From: an uncultured Flavobacterium sp.
GTDB lineage: Bacteria; Bacteroidota; Bacteroidia; Flavobacteriales; Flavobacteriaceae
NCBI GenBank assembly: GCA_913061465.1
Contig: CAJXSU010000003.1
Coordinates: 1-64,000, forward strand
Length of the DNA: 64,000 nucleotides
Direction: 5' to 3'
In this document: positions 7,121-16,727 of the stretch, piece after piece
How the letters are laid out: each line of letters begins with the position of its first letter
How positions within the stretch are numbered: position 1 is the first letter of the stretch
Notes under the pieces: generated by a model
What the model was told of the DNA's origin: nothing
Databases searched by the model: none
Seen by the model: only the letters and a program-made list of their open reading frames with translations
Translations under genes and position numbers: made by a program

Positions 7121-8764
7121 ATGAAAAAAATAATTTTTCTTATTGCTTTTTTGGTTTTATTTTCTTGTGAAAATAAAAAAGACTCAATTTTTTTTAAAGC
7201 ATATGATGAATCAGAACTCATACAAAAACAGCAAGATCACAAAATTTCTAGAATGAAATTTAAATTAGTTCAATCTAAGGTTTTAGATATGAATGTTGTT
7301 TTTAAACCGTTCAATGATGAACTTGCTACTAATTTTTCTGAAGAAGAATACAATAAGCTAAAACCTTTAATCTTAGAGCAAAATATTCCATCGATTCACA
7401 AAAGTATATCTGAAGGACTTTTATCACATGAAAAATTAACTTTATTTTATTTGTACAGAATAAGGAAATTTGAAAGTAATAATAAAACCGCATTGAATGC
7501 TATTATTTCTTTAAATCCAAATGCTCTTAAAGAGGCTAGGGCTAGAGACCTTAATAGAGATAACAATAAACTTCTACTAGATATTTCTATGTATGGAATG
7601 CCAATATTAATTAAAGATAATATAAATACAGCTGGAATGCCAACAACAGCCGGTGCTATAGTTTTATCAGAAAATAAAAATACACAAGATGCTTTTATCA
7701 TAAAAAAATTAAAAGAAGATGGTGCAATTATTTTGGGAAAGTCAAACTTAAGTGAATGGGCTTATTATTTTTGTGGTATTTGCCCAGTTGGTTATAGTGC
7801 CATTGGAGGGCAAACTCTAAATCCATATGGTAGAGCTGTTTTTGAATCTGGAGGGTCAAGTTCAGGAAGTGGTGCAAGTGTTGCTGCAAATTATGCTGTT
7901 GCAGCTGTTGGTACAGAAACTTCTGGGTCCATAACTTCTCCGTCTAGTCAAAACTCTATTGTGGGTTTAAAACCTACTATTGGGTTGTTAAGTAGAACTG
8001 GAATTGTACCTATTTCTGGCACTTTAGATACCCCAGGGCCCATGACCAAAAACGTTACTGATAGTTTTATTTTGTTAAATTCAATGTTGGGTTATGACGC
8101 TTCTGACCCAAAATCTATTGAAGTTGCAAAAGATTTAACAGGTCTAGAAGTATCTTTCAAAGGAAAACGATTTGGAGTATTTAAAGACATTTTTAGAGAT
8201 TCAATTTTTAAGAAAAATATGGATCAAATACAAGAAGCAGGGGGTGAAATAGTAGTAATAGTACCAAGAAAAGTTAACCTTCCAGGTTTTTTATCAATCT
8301 TAAACCTTGAAATGAAAGATGAATTACCAAAATATTTAAATAATTATACTGATAAAGAGGTAAAGGTTTCAACTATAAAAGACATCATTTCTTATAATAA
8401 TCTAGAAAAAGAAATAAGAGCTCCTTATGGTCAGTTAAGATTTACTAATATTGGAAAAGATACGACATCACTAGCTGATCTTGAACGCATTAAAACTAAT
8501 CTAAAGACTAGAGCAAGAACTTTTTTTGAAGATTTAGAAACACAGAACTTAGATGCTATTTTATCAGTAAATAATTTCCATTCTGCATATTCTGCAGTTG
8601 CTGAATATCCTAACCTCACAATACCAATGGGCTACAAGAAAACAGGTGAACCTATTAGTCTTACTTTTATTGTAAAATCAAACGAGGAGGTTAAATTATT
8701 ATCACTAGGGTATGCCTTTGAACAATTAACGAACCATAGAAAACTACCAGAAAATTTCAAGTAA
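7121..8764 (+). CDS. Amidase-signature family lipoprotein
   Basis: The N-terminus has a lipobox (LFSC, C16), so the protein is probably membrane-anchored outside the cytoplasm. The body is an amidase-signature enzyme (547 residues) with the Ser-cisSer-Lys triad visible: K165 in PILIKDN, S246 in the GGSSSGSG loop and nucleophile S270 in GTETSGSI. These enzymes hydrolyse C-N bonds of amides; the family includes peptide amidases and GatA. The lipobox and the absence of gatB/gatC nearby argue against GatA. A ~100-residue region precedes the catalytic domain. The substrate cannot be told. Confidence 0.88.
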   Translation: MKKIIFLIAFLVLFSCENKKDSIFFKAYDESELIQKQQDHKISRMKFKLVQSKVLDMNVVFKPFNDELATNFSEEEYNKLKPLILEQNIPSIHKSISEGLLSHEKLTLFYLYRIRKFESNNKTALNAIISLNPNALKEARARDLNRDNNKLLLDISMYGMPILIKDNINTAGMPTTAGAIVLSENKNTQDAFIIKKLKEDGAIILGKSNLSEWAYYFCGICPVGYSAIGGQTLNPYGRAVFESGGSSSGSGASVAANYAVAAVGTETSGSITSPSSQNSIVGLKPTIGLLSRTGIVPISGTLDTPGPMTKNVTDSFILLNSMLGYDASDPKSIEVAKDLTGLEVSFKGKRFGVFKDIFRDSIFKKNMDQIQEAGGEIVVIVPRKVNLPGFLSILNLEMKDELPKYLNNYTDKEVKVSTIKDIISYNNLEKEIRAPYGQLRFTNIGKDTTSLADLERIKTNLKTRARTFFEDLETQNLDAILSVNNFHSAYSAVAEYPNLTIPMGYKKTGEPISLTFIVKSNEEVKLLSLGYAFEQLTNHRKLPENFK

Positions 8765-8782
8765 GATTCACTTTATAAAACG

Positions 8783-8790
8783 TATTTTTG
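8783..8790 (+). promoter_or_regulatory. -7 box of the rimO promoter
   Basis: TATTTTTG lies 19 bases before the rimO ATG and matches TAnnTTTG. Confidence 0.5.
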
Positions 8791-8809
8791 TTGTCCTTAA
8801 AAATTAACA

Positions 8810-10123
8810 ATGAGAACTAAATCGATAAAGAAAAATAAGATTAATGTAGTTACATTAGGATGCTCTAAAAATATTTACGATTCTGAAGTCTTGATGGGGC
8901 AGTTAAAAGCCAATGGTAAAGATGTAGTTCATGAAGATAAAAATGATGAAGGTAATATCGTTGTAATAAACACTTGTGGTTTTATAGGAAAAGCAAAGGA
9001 AGAGTCTGTAGATACTATTTTACATTATGTAGAAAAGAAAGTTGCAGGTGATGTAGATAAGGTTTTTGTAACGGGTTGTTTAAGTGAACGCTATAAACCT
9101 GATTTAGAAAAAGAAATCACAGATGTGGATCAGTATTTTGGCACACATGATTTACCAAATCTTTTAAAAGTTTTAGAGGCAGATTATAAACATGAGCTTA
9201 TAGGTGAACGTTTAACTACTACACCAAAACATTATGCTTATTTTAAAATAGCGGAAGGTTGTGATCGTCCATGTTCTTTTTGTGCTATTCCCTTGATGCG
9301 TGGAAAACACAAATCTACTCCAATTGAAGAACTAGTTATTGAAGCAGAGAAATTAGCTGAGAAAGGCATTAAAGAAATTATGCTTATTGCTCAAGATTTA
9401 ACCTATTATGGTTTAGATATCTATAAAAAAAGAGCATTAGCATCTCTTCTAGAAGCTTTAGCTAAAGTAGATGGAATTGAATGGATTCGTATGCATTATG
9501 CATTTCCAACCGGTTTCCCTATGGATGTTTTAGAGGTAATGAAAAATGAACCAAAGGTTTGTAATTATTTAGATATTCCTTTACAGCACATCAATACAGA
9601 GATTTTAAAATCTATGAAACGGGGTACTACTCACGAAAAAACAACAGCTTTGATTCATAAATTTCGAGAGGCAGTTCCTAATATGGGTATTAGAACTACA
9701 TTAATTGTCGGATACCCGGGTGAAACAGAAGAACAATTTCAAGAATTAAAAGATTGGGTCGAGGAAATGCGTTTTGAGCGTTTGGGTGCTTTTGAATATT
9801 CACATGAAGAAAATACAGGCGCATATGTTTTAGAAGATAGTGTCCCAGCAGAAGTGAAGTTCCGAAGAGTGAATGAAATTATGGAAATCCAATCTCAAAT
9901 TTCTTGGGAAATTAACCAAGAAAAAATAGGAAAAACGTTTACTTGTTTGTTTGATAGAAAAGAAGGAAATTATTTTTATGGTAGAACAGAATTTGATTCA
10001 CCAGATGTAGATAATGATGTTTTAGTTGATGCTAGAGAACATTACATAAAAATAGGAGAGTTTATACCTATAAAAATTCATGAGGCGGGAGACTTCGATT
10101 TATATGGTACTCCTATAAAATAA
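8810..10123 (+). CDS. rimO: Ribosomal protein S12 methylthiotransferase RimO
   Basis: RimO adds a methylthio group to an aspartate of ribosomal protein S12 using two Fe-S clusters and SAM. The 437 residues show the order UPF0004 domain (TLGCSKNIYDSEVL near 16), radical SAM domain (CDRPCSFC with C151, C155 and C158 binding the [4Fe-4S] cluster, then IRTTLIVGYPGET) and a C-terminal TRAM domain. The TLGCSKN start and the DRPCSFCAIP motif separate RimO from the tRNA enzyme MiaB. The upstream amidase gene ends 45 bases before, and rimO has its own -7 box. Confidence 0.96.
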   Translation: MRTKSIKKNKINVVTLGCSKNIYDSEVLMGQLKANGKDVVHEDKNDEGNIVVINTCGFIGKAKEESVDTILHYVEKKVAGDVDKVFVTGCLSERYKPDLEKEITDVDQYFGTHDLPNLLKVLEADYKHELIGERLTTTPKHYAYFKIAEGCDRPCSFCAIPLMRGKHKSTPIEELVIEAEKLAEKGIKEIMLIAQDLTYYGLDIYKKRALASLLEALAKVDGIEWIRMHYAFPTGFPMDVLEVMKNEPKVCNYLDIPLQHINTEILKSMKRGTTHEKTTALIHKFREAVPNMGIRTTLIVGYPGETEEQFQELKDWVEEMRFERLGAFEYSHEENTGAYVLEDSVPAEVKFRRVNEIMEIQSQISWEINQEKIGKTFTCLFDRKEGNYFYGRTEFDSPDVDNDVLVDAREHYIKIGEFIPIKIHEAGDFDLYGTPIK

Positions 10124-10221
10124 TTTTACAATTTATAGCAGTATTATCTTTTGTAAAATTCTAATTAACAGATACTTGTATTTTTTAGTTATTTCTTTAT
10201 CTTTAAAGAAAACTAAAAATA

Positions 10222-11484
10222 ATGGATAAAAGAGAATTTTTAAAAAATGTATCTCTTGCAGCAGTTAGTCTTCCTTTAATTAACACTTCTTTTGCTAATA
10301 CTCTAAAGACTTTTGAACATCTATCACCAAAACAAATAACTTCTGAGGAAGATTTTTGGTTACAGGTTAGAAAAGATTATTCATTGAAACCCGACTATAT
10401 TAACCTAGAAAGTGGTTACTATAATATTATTCCTAATCCTACATTAAATCATATGTTAGATCATGCTAGAATGGTAAACTATGAAGGATCTTATTACATG
10501 AGAACTGTTCAATGGGATAATAAAAAATCTATGGTTTCTAAATTGGCTAGAGTCGTAGGAACTAGTGATAAAAATTTAATTATAACAAGAAATACTACAG
10601 AATCATTAGATATGGTTATAAAGGGTATGGATTGGATAAAGGGAGATGAAGCTGTTTACGCTAAACAAGACTATGGTGCTATGCAAATGATGTTTGAGCA
10701 AATTTCGAAGCGGTATGGAACAAAAAATATTGTAGTTTCTATTCCTAATCATCCCGCCTCTGATGAAGAAATAGTCAGCATTTATGAAAATGTTATCACT
10801 CCTAAAACTAAGTTACTCATGGTGTGTCATATGATTAATATTACTGGCCAAATACTACCTATCAAAAAGATTTGTGAAATGGCTCACAGGAAGGGAGTTC
10901 AGGTAATGGTTGATGGTGCACATTGTGTAGGACACTTTCAATTTAAAATAAATGATTTAGGTTGTGATTATTATGGTTCTAGTTTACACAAATGGTTAGC
11001 AGTTCCGTTAGGTACAGGAATTTTATATGTAGATGATAAGCACATAGATAAACTTTGGCCTGTATTTGCAGAACATCACAGAGAGCCAGGAGATATTTCT
11101 AGATTAAATCATATTGGAACTCATCCTGTATATCATGATTTAAGTATAGAAAATGCTATAGAATATTATAATATGTTGGGAGCAGAGAGAAAAGAATCTA
11201 GACTACGCTATTTACAAGAATATTGGACTAAAAAAGTTAGAAATCAATCTAATATAATTGTGAATACTCCAAATGATTCCCATAGAGCATGTGGTATAGC
11301 AAATGTTGGTCTTAAAAACATGACTCCTAAGGAATTAGCAAAAAAGTTAATGAGTGATTATAATATATTTACCGTTGCCATTAATTATGCTAATGTAAAA
11401 GGATGTAGAATCAGTCCTAATGTATTTACAACTACAGATGAACTGGATGTTTTTGTTAGAGCATTGAAGGAGTTAGCGGCCTAA
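10222..11484 (+). CDS. Exported class V PLP aminotransferase-like enzyme
   Basis: A Tat-like leader (DKREFLKNVSLAAVSLPL) precedes a class V (isopenicillin N epimerase / cysteine desulfurase-like) PLP fold. The twin-arginine position reads KR instead of RR. Visible parts are NLESGYYN, ITRNTTESLD, VDGAHCVGHF and the PLP lysine K257 in SSLHKWL. The reaction may be an aminotransferase, epimerase or lyase step and cannot be fixed from the sequence. Export in folded form with cofactor would fit Tat, but the KR variant leaves this open. The gene stands alone on the + strand and is convergent with mnmE. Confidence 0.82.
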   Translation: MDKREFLKNVSLAAVSLPLINTSFANTLKTFEHLSPKQITSEEDFWLQVRKDYSLKPDYINLESGYYNIIPNPTLNHMLDHARMVNYEGSYYMRTVQWDNKKSMVSKLARVVGTSDKNLIITRNTTESLDMVIKGMDWIKGDEAVYAKQDYGAMQMMFEQISKRYGTKNIVVSIPNHPASDEEIVSIYENVITPKTKLLMVCHMINITGQILPIKKICEMAHRKGVQVMVDGAHCVGHFQFKINDLGCDYYGSSLHKWLAVPLGTGILYVDDKHIDKLWPVFAEHHREPGDISRLNHIGTHPVYHDLSIENAIEYYNMLGAERKESRLRYLQEYWTKKVRNQSNIIVNTPNDSHRACGIANVGLKNMTPKELAKKLMSDYNIFTVAINYANVKGCRISPNVFTTTDELDVFVRALKELAA

Positions 11485-11616
11485 AGAATTAATTTTTTGT
11501 AAAGCTTATTTCTTACAATCAAAGTATTTTGAAAGAAAAGATACAATAAATGAAGAGTTAAATAGAATAATGAAATCAATTAAAATAAGGGATGAGCTAT
11601 TAAACAGAAAGTAACT

Positions 11617-13008
11617 TTACTTTCCAATACAAAAATTAGAAAATATATGACCTAAAATATCTTTATCTACGTCATATTCTCCAGTAATATTTCCCATATG
11701 TCTTAAACATTCTCTGATATCTATAGAAAATAAGTCTGTAGATATTTCCAAGTCAATTCCTTTCTTAACAGATATAATAGCTGTTAACGCATTATTAAGG
11801 GCCTCAAAGTGTCTGGAGTTTGTAACTATAGTTTCATTATTGCTCAATGCTCCTTTATTTACTAGAGAAGTCAAATGCATTAAAAGAGTTTCTACACCAA
11901 TATTTTCTTTGGCAGAAAGTAATAAAATATCATCGATATCGGCACGTATTTCATTTTTCTCAGTAGTTGAAATAGTATCTATTTTATTAGCAATTACCAA
12001 AACTCTTTTTTTAGGAAAACGATTTTTAATTATTGTTATTTCAGACAGAAAAACCTCTTTGGATTTAGAAAATTTATTAGAGTCAATGAGGAAGATAATT
12101 AATTGAGCATTTTCTGCTTTTTCATAAGCTTTTTTGATTCCAATACTCTCTATACGATCATTGGTCTCTCTAATACCAGCTGTATCGATAAATCTGAAAG
12201 CAACTCCATCAATAATTAATTCGTCTTCAATGGCATCTCTTGTAGTTCCTGCTATGTCAGACACAATAGCTTTTTCTTCTTTTAATAATGTATTCAATAA
12301 GGTAGATTTTCCAACATTTGGTTCACCTATAATGGCAACTGGTATTCCATTTTTCATTGCATTTCCAAAAGAAAAACTTTCAATTAAACGTTTTAGAACA
12401 GCGGTAATTGTATGAACTAATTTCTTAAATTTTGCTCTATCTGCAAATTCAACATCTTCACCAGAAAAATCAAGTTCTAGTTCTATCAAAGCCGCAAAAT
12501 CTAATAATTGAGCCCTCAACTCCTTTAATTCATTAGTAATACCACCACGCATTTGTTGGATCGCCATTTGATGAGATGCTGCAGAATTTGAGGCAATTAC
12601 ATCTGCCACAGCTTCGGCTTGGCTTAAATCCATTTTTCCGTTCAAAAATGCCCTCATGGTAAATTCACCATTGTCTGCCATTCTACATCCATTCTTGAGA
12701 AATAATTGAATGATTTCTTGTTGAATGAAACTTGAACCATGGCAAGAGATTTCTACAATATTTTCTCCTGTGTAGGAACGAGGATTTTTAAAAACAGAAA
12801 CTAGCACTTCATCGATTATTTGAGAATTATTTATAATATTCCCTAAATGAATAGTATGTGTTTTTTGATTCTTTAATTGTTTCCCACTTTTAGATATAAA
12901 AAATTTAGAAACAATTTCAATAGCGTCTTCTCCAGAAATACGTATTACCGAGATCGCTCCAATACCTGAGGGTGTGGCTAAAGCTATTATAGAATCTTTT
13001 TCAATCAT
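11617..13008 (-). CDS. mnmE: tRNA modification GTPase MnmE
   Basis: MnmE works with MnmG to install 5-carboxymethylaminomethyl on U34 of several tRNAs. It has the N-terminal folate-binding domain (about 1-120), a helical domain and a G domain inserted near 215-370 with GEPNVGKST (G1), IAGTTRD (G2), DTAG (G3) and NKID (G4). It ends in CIGK, the cysteine-containing tail typical of the family. The longest frame begins at 13029, but I place the start at ATG 13008 (MIEKDSIIAL, 463 residues), where homologous N-termini begin. A perfect -7 box (TATATTTG, 13020-13013) then lies only 4 bases before that ATG, implying an almost leaderless message. Confidence 0.95.
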   Translation of the reverse strand: MIEKDSIIALATPSGIGAISVIRISGEDAIEIVSKFFISKSGKQLKNQKTHTIHLGNIINNSQIIDEVLVSVFKNPRSYTGENIVEISCHGSSFIQQEIIQLFLKNGCRMADNGEFTMRAFLNGKMDLSQAEAVADVIASNSAASHQMAIQQMRGGITNELKELRAQLLDFAALIELELDFSGEDVEFADRAKFKKLVHTITAVLKRLIESFSFGNAMKNGIPVAIIGEPNVGKSTLLNTLLKEEKAIVSDIAGTTRDAIEDELIIDGVAFRFIDTAGIRETNDRIESIGIKKAYEKAENAQLIIFLIDSNKFSKSKEVFLSEITIIKNRFPKKRVLVIANKIDTISTTEKNEIRADIDDILLLSAKENIGVETLLMHLTSLVNKGALSNNETIVTNSRHFEALNNALTAIISVKKGIDLEISTDLFSIDIRECLRHMGNITGEYDVDKDILGHIFSNFCIGK

Positions 13009-13012
13009 GCTA

Positions 13013-13020
13013 CAAATATA
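13013..13020 (-). promoter_or_regulatory. -7 box abutting the mnmE start
   Basis: TATATTTG on the minus strand, four bases before the ATG at 13008. If used, transcription starts at or next to the start codon. Confidence 0.5.
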
Positions 13021-13107
13021 CAAGTTCATTGTATTTAATCCCTAAAGTGTAACAATAAGTATTTCTGTTCGTCTAATTATTGTATTATTAATAAATAGAG
13101 TTCCATA

Positions 13108-13449
13108 ATGATGATAGAAAACAGACAGTTATTAGTTTTAACTCACTTGAGCCAGTTGTTAGATCTTGTAACTGGTGTTGGGGGATTTATAGTACCGCTT
13201 GTTATTTGGTTAACTAAGAAAGATGATGTTATTGATATGGATTTACATGGTAAGGCCATACTTAACTTTAGAATTTCTATGTTTATATATTTATTAATTT
13301 GTGTTCCAGCAATTTTTTTATTTGGTTTGGGGATTCTTGGTTTTATTGTTTTAGGTATATTTTACCTTGTTTATCCGATAATTAATGCTCTTAGAGCGAG
13401 CAATAATGAACAACCAAATTATCCTTTAAGTATTCAATTCTTGAAATAA
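13108..13449 (+). CDS. DUF4870 family small membrane protein
   Basis: The 113-residue protein has the DUF4870 (Tic20-like) pattern: LTHLSQLLDLVTGVGGFIVPLVIWL, then a polar DLHGKAILNFRIS loop, then two close hydrophobic helices (about 55-92). Three to four membrane segments are likely, with placement in the inner membrane. Function is unknown for the family. It starts ATGATG, so either Met may be used. It is divergent from mnmE and convergent with the DUF4268 gene, 6 bases away. Confidence 0.85.
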   Translation: MMIENRQLLVLTHLSQLLDLVTGVGGFIVPLVIWLTKKDDVIDMDLHGKAILNFRISMFIYLLICVPAIFLFGLGILGFIVLGIFYLVYPIINALRASNNEQPNYPLSIQFLK

Positions 13450-13455
13450 GAAAAA

Positions 13456-13890
13456 TTAAACACAGTTAATTATATCTTTGTATTCACGAAAAAATAGTTC
13501 GAATTTTGGCATTATTTCTATATAAAACTCATAGCAAGAACTCCATGTATCTTTATTATAAATACTAAATTTCTCCCTGTGATTTATATAAATTCGATGA
13601 ATACTTTTTCCATTTTCTAAAATGTAGGAATCATCAAAGATAACTTCGGTTACATAGTCTTCTTTTAAAATTATTTTTAGTGATAAAATTTTATCAAAAA
13701 GAATTTTATTAACCCTTTCATCTGCATGTTCTATATCCAGACAAATCATTGCATTTTTTCGATTAGCAACAAATTTAAAACTCAACCCTTTTATTTTGGT
13801 ATTGTATAAGATCCATTTACGTGGAAAGGATTTCCCAAAACATGTCCAAAATTCCTTTCTAAGTGAAGTAGATTCTTCTTTACTAAACAT
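13456..13890 (-). CDS. DUF4268 domain protein
   Basis: The sequence begins MFSKEESTSLRKEFWTCFGK and continues FPRKWILYNTKIKGLSFKF, the pattern of short DUF4268 proteins common in Flavobacteriaceae (144 residues). The nuclease-related DUF4268 fold has been suggested for longer members, but no catalytic motif can be pointed to here. It follows miaE by 14 bases on the same strand, so the two are probably cotranscribed. A role in RNA or DNA handling is only a guess. Confidence 0.8.
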   Translation of the reverse strand: MFSKEESTSLRKEFWTCFGKSFPRKWILYNTKIKGLSFKFVANRKNAMICLDIEHADERVNKILFDKILSLKIILKEDYVTEVIFDDSYILENGKSIHRIYINHREKFSIYNKDTWSSCYEFYIEIMPKFELFFREYKDIINCV

Positions 13891-13904
13891 AACCTTTTTC
13901 AGAA

Positions 13905-14486
13905 TTAACCGTGAACTCTTGCAGTTTTTCCCCTTGTTTTCATCATTTCAGCTTCAAATTTTAAAAGGTTTTCCCATTTTTGATCAACAATTTTTCTATC
14001 CATATACTTTCTAGCATATCCTAAGAATAATGTATAATGATTAGCTTCTGAAATCATTAAATCTTTATAAAATTTAGAAAGTTCTTGATCTTTCATATTT
14101 TCTGAAAACACTTTAAAACGTTCACAACTTCTGGCTTCAATTAAAGCAGCTACCAATAATCTATGAATTAATGCTGTTGGTCTATCTTTTGTTTTTGGAA
14201 AAAATTTTTGAAGGGATTTTGCATAATCATTGTGTTGCTCTCTCCCCAAAATCATTCCTCTATTAGTCATTAATTCATGTACCATTTTGAAATGCTCTAA
14301 TTCTTCTAAGGCAATGGATGTCATATCTTTTACCAATGCTGTTTCCTCAGAGTAATTAATAATTATAGAAATAGCATTTGCTGATGCTTTTTGCTCAGCA
14401 AACGCATGATCGGTAAGAATTTGTTCTAGGTTGTCTTCTGCAATCTCTGCCCACGAAGTTGCAGTTTCAAATTTTAATCCAAGCAT
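13905..14486 (-). CDS. miaE: tRNA-(ms2io6A)-hydroxylase MiaE-like
   Basis: This diiron four-helix-bundle enzyme hydroxylates the ms2i6A modification at position 37 of tRNAs, the last step after MiaA and MiaB. In 193 residues the metal-ligand pattern is visible: DHAFAEQKA early, EELEHFK in the middle, then EARSCERF and SEANHY, each giving Glu or His ligands. The EARSCERF box is a strong family mark. miaA is also in this window (50804-51712), so the substrate can be made. The SulP transporter gene lies 48 bases upstream on the same strand. Confidence 0.9.
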   Translation of the reverse strand: MLGLKFETATSWAEIAEDNLEQILTDHAFAEQKASANAISIIINYSEETALVKDMTSIALEELEHFKMVHELMTNRGMILGREQHNDYAKSLQKFFPKTKDRPTALIHRLLVAALIEARSCERFKVFSENMKDQELSKFYKDLMISEANHYTLFLGYARKYMDRKIVDQKWENLLKFEAEMMKTRGKTARVHG

Positions 14487-14534
14487 TTTTTAATTTTTAT
14501 TCCAATAATATTTAGGTTATTTATGGTATATAAT

Positions 14535-16727
14535 TTATGAAATATTTTGTTTTAATCTTAGTCCAAAATCAGCTAAAGCTTTAATTTCTTTGATCCCAGA
14601 TAAACGTTCATTTTCAAATATCAATACCCCTTTTTCATTTGATTCTATATGATAATACTTATTACTTTCAAAAAATAAAATTAACTCGTCACTAAAAAAC
14701 TCTCTTATTTTTTCTTCATTCTTTCCCGATAAATAAAATCGTTTTGAAAAATCTGGATGATTATCAATATCAATATCTTTAAATCCTGCAAAGTGTATTA
14801 TATATTCAAAAATCCCCTCTTTATCTAGTGTAAATTGAGGGATATCATTTTTCAATTCTAAATACATCATTGTTACTTTTACATTTTGTTTGGCTATTAA
14901 TTCTCCTTCAGAGAATTCTAAATCAAACAATGTACATTCCTCGTTAGACAAAATGTTAGATACTTTAGTAATTTGTCTAGTTTTAAAGTAACCAAAATTT
15001 GCTAACTCCTTAATTTCTTTTTTATATTCAGAGGTGTAATTCCAATGTAAACCCTCACTAATCTTATGAAGTGCCTTTTGCCTTTTGGTTAGTGTTATAG
15101 TTTTATCTTTTGGTTTACCAATAACAAATTTTCTTAATGCAAATGGATGACTACTACCTGACTTGTAGCCGTCTAAACCAATAATTTCAAAATGTCCTCC
15201 TTTTCTTCTGAAGCTTTCAGAATAGCTGTTTATGTTTTCCATTACCGTATGATCCACAAAATCACACCTAGAAAAATCTATAATAACATCCTCACTCTCT
15301 GGGATTTGATCTAATTTTGATTTTAATTTAGAATAGTTTAAAAAACTTGAAAAATTCTCTACACTTACAAAATATTTTTCACCCTCTTCAAACATCAAAA
15401 CATTTGGTTTCAGTAAATTTCTTATAAATAAAGAAATATTTTTATTGATAATTATATGAATTATAAACGTAGTAAGTATACCAATTAGAATACCACTAAT
15501 TAGGTTTGTGAGTATTGTAACAAATAAGGTGATTAAAAATATAATTAATTGTTCTGAACCTACTTGAAATGTTTTTTTAATGTTTTCAGGTGATGCTAAT
15601 TTATAACCAGTGTAAACCAATATAGCTGCAAGAGCTGATAAGGGGATATGTTTTAATTCATTTGCAAATAAAACAATAAAGGCAACAAGAAACAGGGCAT
15701 GGAAAAAGTTTGCAGATCTATTACTCCCTCTATTATTAACATTTACAGAGCTACGTGCAATCACAGTAACTACATTTAACCCTCCTAAAAAACCACTAAT
15801 TACTGTGGCAATTCCCAATGATCGTATATCTTTATTTATGTTTGATCTTCTTTTTTCAGGATCTAGTTTATCTACTGCTTTAATACTTAATAGAGATTCA
15901 ATACTAGCAATTAAAGTAATGGCTACAACAGCACTGATAAATTCATAGGTAAAGAGTTTTGTGAAATTAGGTTGTGGAAATTTGCTAAAAATTTTATCAG
16001 GCAAATTGATCATGAATTCATCTGCTATCGGATATGTTTCTGTTGAAAAAATTTCAAAATAATAATACATCCCAACACTAAAAAGAACAATCCACATCGG
16101 TGCGGGTACTAATTGAAAATATTTATTTCTTAATTTACTGTAAAATATCATTATTAGTAAACTAATAGTACCAACAGTTCCTGCATAAAAAACACTTTTA
16201 TCAGTAGTTTTAATAAATATCAATAAATCTTCTGGAATAAAATATAGTAGCTCTAAAATACTTCCTGATACATTTAGGTTCCCGAGCATTACATGGATCT
16301 GCTTTGCTAATATTCCAATCCCGATAGCCGCCAACATTCCTTGTATTGCCGATGAGGGAAAGAAATTACTCAATGACCCTAATCTAAGAACTCCTAAAAA
16401 AAACATTAATATACCAGAAATAATAATAGCTGCGAGTGTATATAGATAACCTTCATACATATTTCCTTCTCCTAGGATGGTTATGGCACTTAAAATAACA
16501 ACAACCAAACCATTACCAGGTCCAGTGATTGTTACATTAGAACCTCCTAAAATAGCACAAACCACTCCGCCAACTATTGCTGCTATAATTCCTGAAATTG
16601 GAGGTGCACCAGATGCTAAAGCTAATCCTAAACCTAGAGGTAAAGCAACCAAAGACACAACAAATCCAGAGAAAATATTTCTTGGAAGATCACTGATGAA
16701 TAATTTTCTGGAACTTTTCTTATTCAT
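14535..16727 (-). CDS. SulP/SLC26-family inorganic anion transporter with extended C-terminus
   Basis: The first ~430 residues form the SulP transport domain: FSGFVVSLVALPLGLGLALASGAPP at the start, GGSNVTITGPGNGLVVVIL, and repeated membrane helices. A STAS domain follows (about 450-545; DVIIDFSRCDFVDHTVMENI). A further ~180-residue cytosolic tail (550-730) that I do not recognise completes the 730 residues, longer than usual bacterial members. Members carry sulfate, bicarbonate or dicarboxylates; the substrate here is not fixed by sequence. Its ATG overlaps the stop of the upstream universal stress protein gene (TAATG), so the two are translationally coupled and probably functionally linked. 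Confidence 0.88.
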   Translation of the reverse strand: MNKKSSRKLFISDLPRNIFSGFVVSLVALPLGLGLALASGAPPISGIIAAIVGGVVCAILGGSNVTITGPGNGLVVVILSAITILGEGNMYEGYLYTLAAIIISGILMFFLGVLRLGSLSNFFPSSAIQGMLAAIGIGILAKQIHVMLGNLNVSGSILELLYFIPEDLLIFIKTTDKSVFYAGTVGTISLLIMIFYSKLRNKYFQLVPAPMWIVLFSVGMYYYFEIFSTETYPIADEFMINLPDKIFSKFPQPNFTKLFTYEFISAVVAITLIASIESLLSIKAVDKLDPEKRRSNINKDIRSLGIATVISGFLGGLNVVTVIARSSVNVNNRGSNRSANFFHALFLVAFIVLFANELKHIPLSALAAILVYTGYKLASPENIKKTFQVGSEQLIIFLITLFVTILTNLISGILIGILTTFIIHIIINKNISLFIRNLLKPNVLMFEEGEKYFVSVENFSSFLNYSKLKSKLDQIPESEDVIIDFSRCDFVDHTVMENINSYSESFRRKGGHFEIIGLDGYKSGSSHPFALRKFVIGKPKDKTITLTKRQKALHKISEGLHWNYTSEYKKEIKELANFGYFKTRQITKVSNILSNEECTLFDLEFSEGELIAKQNVKVTMMYLELKNDIPQFTLDKEGIFEYIIHFAGFKDIDIDNHPDFSKRFYLSGKNEEKIREFFSDELILFFESNKYYHIESNEKGVLIFENERLSGIKEIKALADFGLRLKQNIS

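Noticed and set aside
7121-8764. GatA subunit of the amidotransferase
   Set aside because: Lipobox present and no gatB or gatC nearby; kept as a general amidase.
10122-10160. Perfect 10-bp inverted repeat (AATTTTACAA) between rimO and the aminotransferase gene
   Set aside because: Loop of 19 bases, no T-run and pure AT stem; possible weak structure but no support for a terminator.
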